From contig NZ_JAHSTS010000001.1 of assembly GCF_019145435.1 (NCBI RefSeq), positions 2,308,001-2,372,000 of the forward strand: a stretch of 64,000 bases of DNA, in the 5' to 3' direction. Under the pieces are notes generated by a model, which did not search any database, was not told the origin of the DNA, and was given only the letters and a program-made list of their open reading frames with translations. The stretch's first letter is position 1. Every line of letters begins with the position of its first letter. Below are positions 53,307-61,440 of this stretch, in pieces. This DNA is from Pseudomonas ekonensis (GTDB lineage Bacteria > Pseudomonadota > Gammaproteobacteria > Pseudomonadales > Pseudomonadaceae). Made by a program: the position numbers and the translations under genes.

Positions 53307-54086
53307 ATGAAAACCAAATGGCTGAGCGTATCCCTGCTTGCGTTGCTGTGCTGCACGACCGGTGCTTTCGCGAAGGAATGGAAAGAGCTGCGGTTCGGCG
53401 TCAACCCCAGTTATCCGCCCTTTGAATCGACCACCGCCGACGGTGGCGTACAGGGCTTCGGCGTGGACCTGGGCAACGCGATCTGCGCCGAGCTGAAGGT
53501 CAAGTGTGTGTGGGTCAGCAATGACTTCGACGGGCTGATCCCGGCGCTCAAGGCCGGCAAGTTCGACGCCATCGAGTCGTCGATGACCGTGACCGACGCG
53601 CGCAAGAAACAGATCGACTTCACCGACCGCCTGTACGCCGGGCCCACCGCCATCGTCACCCGCAAAGACTCGGGCCTGCTGCCCACCGGCGAATCCCTCA
53701 AGGGCAAGACCATCGGCTACATGCAGGGCACGATCCAGGAAGCCTACGCCAAGGCGCGCCTGGGGCCGGCCGGGGTCAAGCTGCGGGCCTACCAGAACCA
53801 GGATCAGGTCTACGCCGACCTGGTGTTCGGCCGTCTCGACGCGTCGATCCAGGACAAGCTGCAGGCGCAGATGAGTTTCCTCGCATCCCCCCAGGGCGCG
53901 CCGTTCCAGAACAGCGAAGGCATCAGCGACCCGATGATCCCGTCCGACATCGCCATCGGCGTGCGCCAGGGCAACGACGAGCTCAAGGGCATGCTCAACG
54001 CCGCCATCAAGGCCCTGCACGACAAGGGCATCTACGCGCAGATCCAGCGCAAGCACTTCGGTGACCTGGACCTCTACAACAACTGA
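53307..54086 (+). CDS. Basic amino acid ABC transporter substrate-binding protein (ArgT/HisJ/AotJ-like)
   Basis: Periplasmic protein of 259 residues. The signal peptide is MKTKWLSVSLLALLCCTTGAFA. The mature part begins with RFGVNPSYPPFES, then GFGVDLGNAICAELKVKCVWV and DFDGLIPALKAGKFDAI, all typical of the lysine/arginine/ornithine and histidine binding proteins. It feeds the two permeases and ATPase encoded next. The presence of arginine N-succinyltransferase and an amidinohydrolase in the same locus favours arginine, citrulline or ornithine as ligand. Confidence 0.9.
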   Translation: MKTKWLSVSLLALLCCTTGAFAKEWKELRFGVNPSYPPFESTTADGGVQGFGVDLGNAICAELKVKCVWVSNDFDGLIPALKAGKFDAIESSMTVTDARKKQIDFTDRLYAGPTAIVTRKDSGLLPTGESLKGKTIGYMQGTIQEAYAKARLGPAGVKLRAYQNQDQVYADLVFGRLDASIQDKLQAQMSFLASPQGAPFQNSEGISDPMIPSDIAIGVRQGNDELKGMLNAAIKALHDKGIYAQIQRKHFGDLDLYNN

Positions 54087-54164
54087 TCTGCGAGCCCGCC
54101 GCGCCCTGTGTGCTTTCCGGGCGCGCAGCGCGCGGAGGCGGGCGGCAAACGACAGGTGACTGGC

Positions 54165-54890
54165 GTGAATGAATTCCTGAGTTGGACCGGGCTCGATGTG
54201 TCGAGCCTGCAAGGCTACGGCCCGCTGTTGCTGCACGGCACGTGGGTGACCCTGAAACTGTCGGCGCTGGCGCTGCTGGTGAGCATGGCCCTGGGCCTGT
54301 TGGGGGCGGCGGCCAAGCTGTCGCCGCTCCGCCTGCTGAACCTGCCGGCGACGTTCTACACCACGCTGATCCGCGGCGTGCCGGACCTGGTGCTGATGCT
54401 GCTGATCTTCTACAGCCTGCAGGGCTGGGTGAGCAGCCTCACCGAACTGATGGGCTGGCCGTACCTGGAGATCGATCCGTTCGTGGCGGGCATCGTCACG
54501 CTCGGTTTCATCTACGGCGCGTACTTCACCGAGACGTTCCGCGGGGCGATCCTCAGCGTGCCGCGGGGGCAGCAAGAGGCCGCCGCGTGCTTCGGCCTGA
54601 ACCGCTGGCAGCGTTTCCGCTTCGTGGTGTTCCCGCAGATGATGCGCTTCGCCTTGCCGAGCCTGGGCAACAACTGGCTGGTGCTGCTCAAGGCCACGGC
54701 GCTGGTGTCGATCATCGGCCTGTCGGACCTGGTCAAGGTGGCCCAGGAAGCAGGCAAGAGCACGTTCAACATGCTCGACTTCCTGCTGCTGGCGGCGGCG
54801 CTGTACCTGCTGATCACCAGCGCCTCCAATTACGTGCTGCGCGCGCTGGAGCGCCGCTACAACCTGGGCGTGCGGGGGATGGCGCGATGA
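54165..54890 (+). CDS. Amino acid ABC transporter permease (HisQ/AotQ-like)
   Basis: Inner-membrane permease of 241 residues with five hydrophobic helices. It has the EAA loop motif EAAACFGLNRWQRFRFVVFPQ. It pairs with the next gene product. Start is GTG 54165 with AGGTGA upstream; GTG 54156 is an alternative. The gene overlaps the next by four bases (ATGA). Confidence 0.88.
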   Translation: MNEFLSWTGLDVSSLQGYGPLLLHGTWVTLKLSALALLVSMALGLLGAAAKLSPLRLLNLPATFYTTLIRGVPDLVLMLLIFYSLQGWVSSLTELMGWPYLEIDPFVAGIVTLGFIYGAYFTETFRGAILSVPRGQQEAAACFGLNRWQRFRFVVFPQMMRFALPSLGNNWLVLLKATALVSIIGLSDLVKVAQEAGKSTFNMLDFLLLAAALYLLITSASNYVLRALERRYNLGVRGMAR

Positions 54891-55597
54891 TCGAGCTGAT
54901 TGCCGAGTACTGGAAACCCTTTCTGTTCAGCGACGGCGAGGCCCTGACCGGCCTGGCGATGACCCTCTGGCTGCTGGTGGCGAGCATCGCGATGGGGTTC
55001 TGCCTGTCGTTGCCTCTGGCGGTCATGCGCGTCTCACGCCTGGGCGCGGTGCGCTGGCCGGTGCAGCTGTTCACCTACGTGTTCCGCGGCACGCCGCTGT
55101 ATATCCAGTTGCTGATCTGCTACAGCGGGATCTACGGCATCGCCGCGGTGCGTTCGCAGCCGCTGCTCGAAGCGTTTTTCCGCGATGCGATGAACTGCAC
55201 GTTGCTGGCCTTCACCCTGAACACCTGCGCCTACACCGTGGAGATCTTCGCCGGGGCGATCCGCAGCATCCCCTACGGCGAGATCGAAGCGGCCCAGGCC
55301 TACGGCCTCAGCGGCTGGCGCCTGTACCGGCGGCTGATCCTGCCGTCGGCGCTGCGCCGGGCGCTGCCGTACTACAGCAACGAAGTGATCCTGATGCTGC
55401 ACGCCACCTCGGTGGCGTTCACGGCCACCATCCCCGACATCCTCAAGGTCGCCCGGGACGCCAACGCCGCGACGTTCATGACCTTTCAGGCGTTCGGCAT
55501 CGCCGGCCTGCTGTACCTCGCGCTGTCGTTCGGCCTGGTCGGCGGGTTCCGCCTGGCGGAGCGGCGCTGGCTGAACTTCCTCGGTCCGGCCCACTGA
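54887..55597 (+). CDS. Amino acid ABC transporter permease (HisM/AotM-like)
   Basis: Inner-membrane permease of 236 residues with five hydrophobic helices (AMTLWLLVASIAMGFCLSLP early) and the EAA loop EIEAAQAYGLSGWRLYRRLILPSALR. It forms the transmembrane heterodimer with the HisQ-like protein. It is translationally coupled to that gene through an ATGA overlap. Confidence 0.9.
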   Translation: MIELIAEYWKPFLFSDGEALTGLAMTLWLLVASIAMGFCLSLPLAVMRVSRLGAVRWPVQLFTYVFRGTPLYIQLLICYSGIYGIAAVRSQPLLEAFFRDAMNCTLLAFTLNTCAYTVEIFAGAIRSIPYGEIEAAQAYGLSGWRLYRRLILPSALRRALPYYSNEVILMLHATSVAFTATIPDILKVARDANAATFMTFQAFGIAGLLYLALSFGLVGGFRLAERRWLNFLGPAH

Positions 55598-55653
55598 CCC
55601 TTTCTTTTGATCCAGAGCCGCGCCGGTGCCGGGCGGCTCCAGGAGTTTGATCC

Positions 55654-56415
55654 ATGTACAAACTGACGGTAGAAAATCTGTACAAGCGCTTCGGTGACAA
55701 TGAAGTGCTCAAGGGCGTCTCGTTGAACGCGCGGGCCGGCGATGTGGTGAGCATGATCGGCGCCAGCGGTTCGGGCAAAAGCACTATGCTGCGTTGCATC
55801 AACTTTCTGGAGCGGGCGGACGAGGGCGCCATCACCCTGGACGGCGAACGGATCCTCACCCGGCAGGGCGCCGGCGGCATGCGGGTGGCCAACCCCAGAC
55901 AGTTGCAGTCGCTGCGCACGCGCCTGGCGATGGTGTTCCAGCATTTCAACCTGTGGAGTCACCTGACCGTGCTGGAGAACATCGTGCTTGCGCCCTGCCA
56001 GGTGTTGGGCGAAAGCCGCAAGGAAGCCGAAGAACGGGCGCTGGCCTACCTGGACAAGGTCGGCCTGCCGCAGCGGGTGGCGCAGCAGTACCCGGCGTTC
56101 CTCTCCGGCGGCCAGCAGCAGCGGGTGGCGATCGCCCGGGCGCTGGCGGTGGAGCCGCAGATCCTGCTGTTCGACGAGCCGACCTCGGCGCTGGATCCGG
56201 AACTGGTCGGCGAAGTGCTGAAGGTGATTCAGGCCCTGGCCGAGGAGGGGCGCACCATGCTGATGGTCACCCACGAAATGGGCTTTGCCCGGCAGGTGTC
56301 CAGCCAGGTGCTGTTCCTGCACCAGGGACGGGTGGAGGAGCAGGGCGACGCGAGCCTGCTCGACCGGCCGCGCAGCGAGCGTTTGCAGCAATTCCTATCG
56401 GGTCGTTTGAAGTGA
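55654..56415 (+). CDS. Amino acid ABC transporter ATP-binding protein (HisP/AotP-like)
   Basis: Cytosolic ATPase subunit of 253 residues. Walker A is GASGSGKST, the Q-loop region is VFQHFNLWSHLTVLEN, the signature LSGGQQQR and Walker B LLFDEPTSALDPE, the polar amino acid transporter type. It drives import through the two permeases. AGGAG precedes the start. The gene is followed after 12 bases by an Lrp-type regulator gene, so the transporter and its probable regulator are in one operon. Confidence 0.93.
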   Translation: MYKLTVENLYKRFGDNEVLKGVSLNARAGDVVSMIGASGSGKSTMLRCINFLERADEGAITLDGERILTRQGAGGMRVANPRQLQSLRTRLAMVFQHFNLWSHLTVLENIVLAPCQVLGESRKEAEERALAYLDKVGLPQRVAQQYPAFLSGGQQQRVAIARALAVEPQILLFDEPTSALDPELVGEVLKVIQALAEEGRTMLMVTHEMGFARQVSSQVLFLHQGRVEEQGDASLLDRPRSERLQQFLSGRLK

Positions 56416-56427
56416 GGCAAGGGATAC

Positions 56428-56907
56428 ATGGCGGACATCCGCGATCTGACGATCGTGCTTGATCGGATCGATCAGGCCATCATCGAAGTGCTGCGCCACG
56501 AAGGGCGCATCACCTATCAAAAGCTCTCCGAGCGCGTGCACCTGACGCCCAGGCCTTGCCTGGAACGGGTACGCAAACTCGAACAGCTCGGGGTCATCCG
56601 TGGCTACGGGGCGATCCTCGACGAAAAGAAGCTGACGCCGGGGCTGTCGCTGCTGGTGCTGGTGGCGCTGTCGAACCAGAGCGGGCGGGCGGCGCAGAAA
56701 GCCTTCGAGGCCAAGGTGCGCGCTTGCCCGCAAGTGCTCGAATGCCGGCTGATCAGCGGCGCGTTCGACTACAGCCTGCGCATGCGTTGCCGGGACATGG
56801 AGCACTACCGGGTGCTGACCGAAGTGTGGTTCGACGACCCGGACCTGCACATCGACAAACTGGTCAGCCACCCGGAACTGGCGACGGTCAAGACCACCAT
56901 GGAGTGA
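56428..56907 (+). CDS. Lrp/AsnC-family transcriptional regulator
   Basis: Regulator of 159 residues. The N-terminal winged helix has the pattern LDRIDQAIIEVLRHEGRITYQKLSERVHLTPRPCLERVRKLEQLG, followed by the C-terminal RAM ligand domain (VRACPQVLECRLISGAFDYSLRMRC). Probably amino-acid-responsive control of the importer and the downstream arginine genes. It ends the transporter operon, with a terminator 18 bases after its stop. Confidence 0.92.
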   Translation: MADIRDLTIVLDRIDQAIIEVLRHEGRITYQKLSERVHLTPRPCLERVRKLEQLGVIRGYGAILDEKKLTPGLSLLVLVALSNQSGRAAQKAFEAKVRACPQVLECRLISGAFDYSLRMRCRDMEHYRVLTEVWFDDPDLHIDKLVSHPELATVKTTME

Positions 56908-56922
56908 GCCGGCCCGACACGA

Positions 56923-56953
56923 AGACCGCAGCCCGCAGGCTGCGGTTTTTTTT
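56923..56953 (+). terminator. Rho-independent terminator after the Lrp gene
   Basis: ACCGCAGCC, loop CGCA, GGCTGCGGT, followed by eight T. It ends the transporter-Lrp transcript. Confidence 0.9.
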
Positions 56954-57091
56954 GTCCGGACGCCTGCCGAATCGGCTGGGCAAACAGCCGATTTCGACCG
57001 TTTCCATCACTGGCGGTCGGCGCAACAACCGGGTTTGTTCCGGGCCGGAACAGACAATGGGCACCTCCCAACCCTCATCGGTTCCGTGCCC

Positions 57092-58042
57092 ATGCAGACC
57101 ACCAACACCGTTTTGATGATTCGTCCGACACGCTTCTCCTTCAATCAGGACACGGCGGCGAACAACCGCTTCCAGCGCCCGGCGGAGCACGCCGAAGACG
57201 TGCAGCTCAAGGCCCTGCAGGAATTCGACGGCTACGTCGCCGCGCTGCGCGGGCACGGGGTCGAGGTGCTGGTGCACAACGACCGCGAGGCCCCGCACAC
57301 CCCCGACTCGATCTTCCCCAACAACTGGTGGAGCAGCCACCCCGACGGCACGCTGGTGCTGTACCCGATGCAAGGGCAGAACCGCCGGCTGGAGCGCGAC
57401 AAAGGCGTGCTCGACTGGCTGGGCGAAGCCTACCGGGTCGAGCGCCTGGTGGATCTTTCCGGGCTGGAACGCCAAGAGGTCTTTCTGGAGGGCACCGGCA
57501 GCATGGTGCTCGACCGTCAGCAGCGCATCTGCTACGCCGGCTACTCCACGCGCACCCACGGCCATGCCCTGGCGCAGGCGGTCGAGCAGTTGGGCTATTC
57601 GCTGTGCGCCTTCAACGCCGTGGATCGCCAGGGCGTGGCGATCTACCACACCAACGTGATGATGAGCGTCGGCACCCGGCTGGCCGTGGCCTGCCTGGAC
57701 AGCGTCGCCGATGCCGGCGAGCGCCGGGCGTTGCGTTCGCGGCTGGAGGAGAGCGGCAAGCAAGTGGTCGCGCTGGACTGGGCCCAACTCGAAGCCTTCG
57801 CCGGCAACATGCTCGAAGTCCGCACGGCCACCGGCGAACCGCTGCTGGTGATGTCGCGCACCGCGTGGCAATCGCTGGACAGCGCCCAGCGCCGCACTCT
57901 CGAAAGCCTCGCCACGCCGCTTGCGGTGAACATCGACACCATCGAACGCATCGGCGGCGGCAGCGCACGCTGCATGCTGGCCGAAGTGTTTTTCCCCAAA
58001 CGCGAACCGCAACCGCCGGTCGCCAAGGAGCACACCCGATGA
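57092..58042 (+). CDS. ctlX: Amidinotransferase-superfamily hydrolase (CtlX-type, arginine/citrulline)
   Basis: Enzyme of 316 residues of the arginine deiminase/amidinotransferase fold. Family marks are FPNNWWSSHPDG, EGTGSMVLDR and the catalytic cysteine C294 in GGGSARCMLAEVFFP. This pattern corresponds to the citrulline-utilisation hydrolase CtlX; dimethylarginine hydrolase or arginine deiminase-like activity cannot be excluded. The start MQTTNTVL is used; a longer in-frame reading begins in the terminator region. It overlaps astA by four bases (ATGA), so the two products are made together. Confidence 0.82.
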   Translation: MQTTNTVLMIRPTRFSFNQDTAANNRFQRPAEHAEDVQLKALQEFDGYVAALRGHGVEVLVHNDREAPHTPDSIFPNNWWSSHPDGTLVLYPMQGQNRRLERDKGVLDWLGEAYRVERLVDLSGLERQEVFLEGTGSMVLDRQQRICYAGYSTRTHGHALAQAVEQLGYSLCAFNAVDRQGVAIYHTNVMMSVGTRLAVACLDSVADAGERRALRSRLEESGKQVVALDWAQLEAFAGNMLEVRTATGEPLLVMSRTAWQSLDSAQRRTLESLATPLAVNIDTIERIGGGSARCMLAEVFFPKREPQPPVAKEHTR

Positions 58043-59073
58043 TCGTCCGTCCTGCCACGCCCGAGGACTTGCCCGCATTGCTGGCCCTGGCCCACAGCGC
58101 CGGCGCCGGTTTGACCACGTTGCCCGCCGACGCGAGCCGCCTGCGCCAGCGCCTGGACTGGGCGGCGAAAACCTTCGCGGGAGAAGCCTCCCGGGCCGAT
58201 GCCGATTACCTGTTCGTGCTGGAGAACCCGCAAGGCGAGGCCATCGGCATCTGTGCCCTGGCCGGCGCGGTGGGCCTGCGCGAGCCCTGGTACAACTATC
58301 GGTTGGGGCTGTTCGTGGCGGCGTCGAAGAACCTCGGCATCAACCAGCAACTGCCCACGCTGTTCTTGGGCAACGACATGACCGGCCAATCGGAGCTGTG
58401 CTCGCTGTTCCTGCACGCCGACCACCGCAGCGGCCTCAACGGCCGGCTGCTGTCCAAGGCGCGGTTCCTGTTCCTGGCGGAGTTCCGCGAACGTTTCGGC
58501 GACAAGGTCATCGCCGAGATGCGCGGCTATTCGGACGAGAACGGCGTATCGCCGTTCTGGGAAGGGCTGGGCCGGCACTTCTTCAAGATGGACTTCGCCG
58601 ACGCCGATTACCTCACCGGCCTGGGCAACAAGACCTTCATCGCCGAACTGATGCCCAAGTTCCCGCTGCCCACCTGCCTGCTGCCGGAAGCCGCCCGCGC
58701 GGTGATCGGCCGCGTCCACCCCAACACCGAACCGGCGCTGGGCATGCTCAAGGCCGAAGGCTTCGAACACCGCGACTACATCGACATCTTCGACGGCGGT
58801 CCGCTGATCGAATGCGACACCGGCCAGATCCGTGCGGTGCGCGACAGCCAGGTGCTGCAACTGAGCCTCGGCACACCGGGGGACGGGGCGGACACCTGGC
58901 TGATCCACAACCGTGGGTTCGCCGATTGCAAGATCACGGCCGCGCCGGCGCGGGTGGCGGCGGGCACGTTGATCGTCGATGCGCAGACCGCCGGCACGCT
59001 GGGGCTGGCGGCCGGGGCGTCGGTGCGGGCGGTGCCGCTGGCGGTGCCGGCGCGCCAGCAAGCGGCGGCGTGA
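58039..59073 (+). CDS. astA: Arginine N-succinyltransferase
   Basis: Transferase of 344 residues, the usual AstA size. It starts MIVRPATPEDLPALLALAHSAG and carries the family segments YYR-like PWYNYRLG, SELCSLFLHADHR and MRGYSDENGVSPFWEGLGRHFFKMDF, and VHPNTEPALGMLKAEGF. It succinylates arginine (or ornithine) in the first step of the AST pathway. The remaining ast genes are absent here, so this is a second, stand-alone copy or the pathway is split. It is coupled to ctlX by an ATGA overlap. Confidence 0.92.
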   Translation: MIVRPATPEDLPALLALAHSAGAGLTTLPADASRLRQRLDWAAKTFAGEASRADADYLFVLENPQGEAIGICALAGAVGLREPWYNYRLGLFVAASKNLGINQQLPTLFLGNDMTGQSELCSLFLHADHRSGLNGRLLSKARFLFLAEFRERFGDKVIAEMRGYSDENGVSPFWEGLGRHFFKMDFADADYLTGLGNKTFIAELMPKFPLPTCLLPEAARAVIGRVHPNTEPALGMLKAEGFEHRDYIDIFDGGPLIECDTGQIRAVRDSQVLQLSLGTPGDGADTWLIHNRGFADCKITAAPARVAAGTLIVDAQTAGTLGLAAGASVRAVPLAVPARQQAAA

Positions 59074-59086
59074 GCTCGGCCCGAGT

Positions 59087-59782
59087 TCAGGCCTTGGCGC
59101 CGAGCACTTCGCCGATGCTGCGCCGTTTGGCATGCAGCTCGCTGGCATGGATCAGTTGCTCAAGGTCCTCTGGGGTGACGTCGATGAAGGCTTCCATGTC
59201 GGCCAGCGCCCGTTTCAGGTCGTCGGCGGTGATGGCCTGGGCGTCCACCGGGGCGACGGCGGGGGCCGGTTCGGCGGGGCGCTTGGGGTAGTGGATGCGC
59301 GTGAGGTTGTTGTAGGCCAGCGCGCAGGCCACCAGGCTCGCCGCGCTGAGCATCACAGGCCCCAGGGCCGTCCAGTCCATGGCGACGGTGGCGGGGTCGG
59401 CCAGCACCATCGTCAGCGCCACGGCCCCGGCCGGCGGGTGCAGGCAGCGCAGCCAGCACATCAGGATCAGCGCCATGCCGGCCGCCAGGCAAGCGCTGCC
59501 CAGGGTGCGGCCCAGCACATGGGCCACCAGCAGCGCGACCGTGCCGGCGCACAGGTAGCCGCCGACGATCGACCAGGGTTGGGCCAGGGCGCCGGAGGAC
59601 ACCGCAAACAGCAGCACCGCCGAGGCGCCCAGCGGGCCCATCACGTGATAGGCGGCCTGGATGCCGAACACCTGGCTGCACACCCAGACGCTGACCAGCG
59701 TGCCCAGGGCCATGCCGATGGCGGCGCGGCTCCATTCGGTGGGACGGGTGTTGACGGCGGCAGGCAACCAGCGGGCGAGCAT
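59087..59782 (-). CDS. HPP-family membrane protein
   Basis: Membrane protein of 231 residues. Four to five hydrophobic helices cover residues about 15-165, with the name-giving HPPAGAVAL motif. The hydrophilic C-terminal 60 residues are helical (ITADDLKRALADMEAFIDVTPEDLEQLIHASEL). HPP proteins of plants transport nitrite; bacterial ones are unassigned. ATG with GAGGA at 13 bases. The terminator of the MFS gene lies just upstream. Confidence 0.82.
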   Translation of the reverse strand: MLARWLPAAVNTRPTEWSRAAIGMALGTLVSVWVCSQVFGIQAAYHVMGPLGASAVLLFAVSSGALAQPWSIVGGYLCAGTVALLVAHVLGRTLGSACLAAGMALILMCWLRCLHPPAGAVALTMVLADPATVAMDWTALGPVMLSAASLVACALAYNNLTRIHYPKRPAEPAPAVAPVDAQAITADDLKRALADMEAFIDVTPEDLEQLIHASELHAKRRSIGEVLGAKA

Positions 59783-59823
59783 GTGAAGACGTTCCTCGTG
59801 GATCGGGCAGAAAAGCGCAAGGC

Positions 59824-59861
59824 AAAAAAAAGGACTTGTCCGTGATGTCCGGAAAGTCCTT
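59824..59861 (-). terminator. Terminator of the MFS gene
   Basis: On the minus strand AAGGACTT-TCCG, loop, CGGA-C-AAGTCCTT is followed by eight T. It lies between the MFS stop (59952) and the HPP start (59782) in the same direction. Confidence 0.85.
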
Positions 59862-59951
59862 CGAAACGTTCCAACTATTGGGGGAGGAACGCGCACAGTG
59901 TGCCAAGCAAACTGGATGCTGACAAATTCATATAAATGCAGTTTCAGTGCA

Positions 59952-61130
59952 CTATTTTTGCAGTAAGGCCACCCGTCGTCCGCTCATGAAGCACAGCAAG
60001 CCGCCCATCGCGGTCAAGGCGCTCAAGGCATAGAACATGGTCGGCGCTGGGGTGTGCATCAGCAGGAAACCACAGATCACCGGGCTCAGCGCCCCGCCCA
60101 GGGCCGCCAGGTTCTGCGCGCCGTAGTAGCTGCCGCGCAGTTCTTCCGGGGCCAGGGTGTCGACGAACAGGAATTCGGACGGGTAAATGATCATCTCGCC
60201 GAGGGTGAAGATGAACATGGCGACGCACCAGCTCACCAGGCTGTCGGCCAGGCTGAAGCCGATCAGGCCGGCGATGAACAGGCCGGTGCCGGCGACGATC
60301 CAGTAGCGCAATTTTTCCCGGCTCAGGAACCGGCCGATCTGGTATTGCAGCAGGATCACCGCGATGGCGTTGCAGGCGAGCAGGGCGGCCATGGTCTTGA
60401 GGGCGTGCTGCGAATCCTCGACCACCAGCAGGTACTGCGACAGGTACAGGGTGAAGCGCCCGTGCACCACGGTGCTGAGCAGGCAGCCGCAGGTGAACAT
60501 GATCAGGGTGCGGTCGTTCTTCAGGGTGACCAGGGTCTTGAGGAAGCTCTGGGGCTGGCCGATCACGGCCACGGGGTTGGCGTCCTTGGGGATGCCGACC
60601 ATCAGGAAGATGCTGGCGAAGGCGATGGCGGCGGCGATCAGGAACGGCGCGATCGGATACACCCCGGCGATCACCACCCCGAGCATCGGGCCGGTGGCAT
60701 AGCCGATGTTGGTCAGCGTGTAGCGCAGCGAGAAGGCCTTGGCCCGCTGGTTGATCGGCAGGTGTTCGCTGAGGATCGCCTTGGAGCCGATCAAAAACAG
60801 CGCCGAGGCGGTTTCGGTGATCACCAGGGTGGCGGTGGTCAGGTAGAGATTCTGGGCGAAGGTCAGCAGTACGAAGCCGACGGCGCTGGAGAGCATCGCC
60901 AGGATCAGCAGCCGGCGCTTTTCCAGACGGTCGATGATGTAGCCGCCGTACAGCGCGAGCAGGGTGGCGATGAACACCGCGATGCCCAGCAGCAGGCCGA
61001 CGTCCTGCTGGTTGAGGCCCAGCTTCTGGCTCAGGAACAGGGTGAGCAGGGGGCTGGTGATGGCGCGGCTGACGACGATGGTCAGCGAGACGATCATCAG
61101 GCGGCGGATAACGAGCGAATACTTGGCCAC
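59952..61130 (-). CDS. MFS transporter (MdtH-like)
   Basis: Major facilitator protein of 392 residues with about twelve hydrophobic helices. Between helices 2 and 3 lies LALYGGYIIDRLEKRRLL (the G-x-x-x-D-R-x-x-R/K-R signature) and the N-terminal SRAITSPLLTLFLSQKLG fits DHA1-type drug exporters such as MdtH. Substrate is unknown. Start is a GTG with AAGGAC at some distance. It ends in a clear terminator, so it is transcribed alone. Confidence 0.88.
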   Translation of the reverse strand: MAKYSLVIRRLMIVSLTIVVSRAITSPLLTLFLSQKLGLNQQDVGLLLGIAVFIATLLALYGGYIIDRLEKRRLLILAMLSSAVGFVLLTFAQNLYLTTATLVITETASALFLIGSKAILSEHLPINQRAKAFSLRYTLTNIGYATGPMLGVVIAGVYPIAPFLIAAAIAFASIFLMVGIPKDANPVAVIGQPQSFLKTLVTLKNDRTLIMFTCGCLLSTVVHGRFTLYLSQYLLVVEDSQHALKTMAALLACNAIAVILLQYQIGRFLSREKLRYWIVAGTGLFIAGLIGFSLADSLVSWCVAMFIFTLGEMIIYPSEFLFVDTLAPEELRGSYYGAQNLAALGGALSPVICGFLLMHTPAPTMFYALSALTAMGGLLCFMSGRRVALLQK

Positions 61131-61184
61131 GGAAAATCAAATGTCCTTATTCAGATAGTGTTTGGCCCGACTGGAAACCGCGTG

Positions 61185-61440
61185 GCCTTCATCGCTGGCA
61201 AGCCAGCTCCCACAGGTATCGCGGTCGGATGCAGAACCTGCGGCCACCGCAGAACCCTTGTGGGAGCCAGCCTGCTGGCGATGAGGCCGGCACATCCAGC
61301 CTCGATGTCGCCTGCCGGATCACCATCGCCAGCAGGCTGGCTCCTACAGGATTCCCGGCCGGACGCAGAACCTGAGCTCGCCGCAAAACCCTGCAGGAGC
61401 GAGCCTGCTCGCGAAGAGGTCAGATACGGCCCCCCAACAA
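61185..61440. repeat. REP cluster in gene-free region
   Basis: The 310-base gap (61131-61440) between the MFS start and the PrpD-family stop is made mostly of REP elements: TCGCTGGCAAGCCAGCTCCC, TGTGGGAGCCAGCCTGCTGG, CGCCAGCAGGCTGGCTCCTA and AGGAGCGAGCCTGCTCGCGA, in alternating orientation. No open frame or promoter is evident; the MFS promoter must lie at its left edge. Confidence 0.8.
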
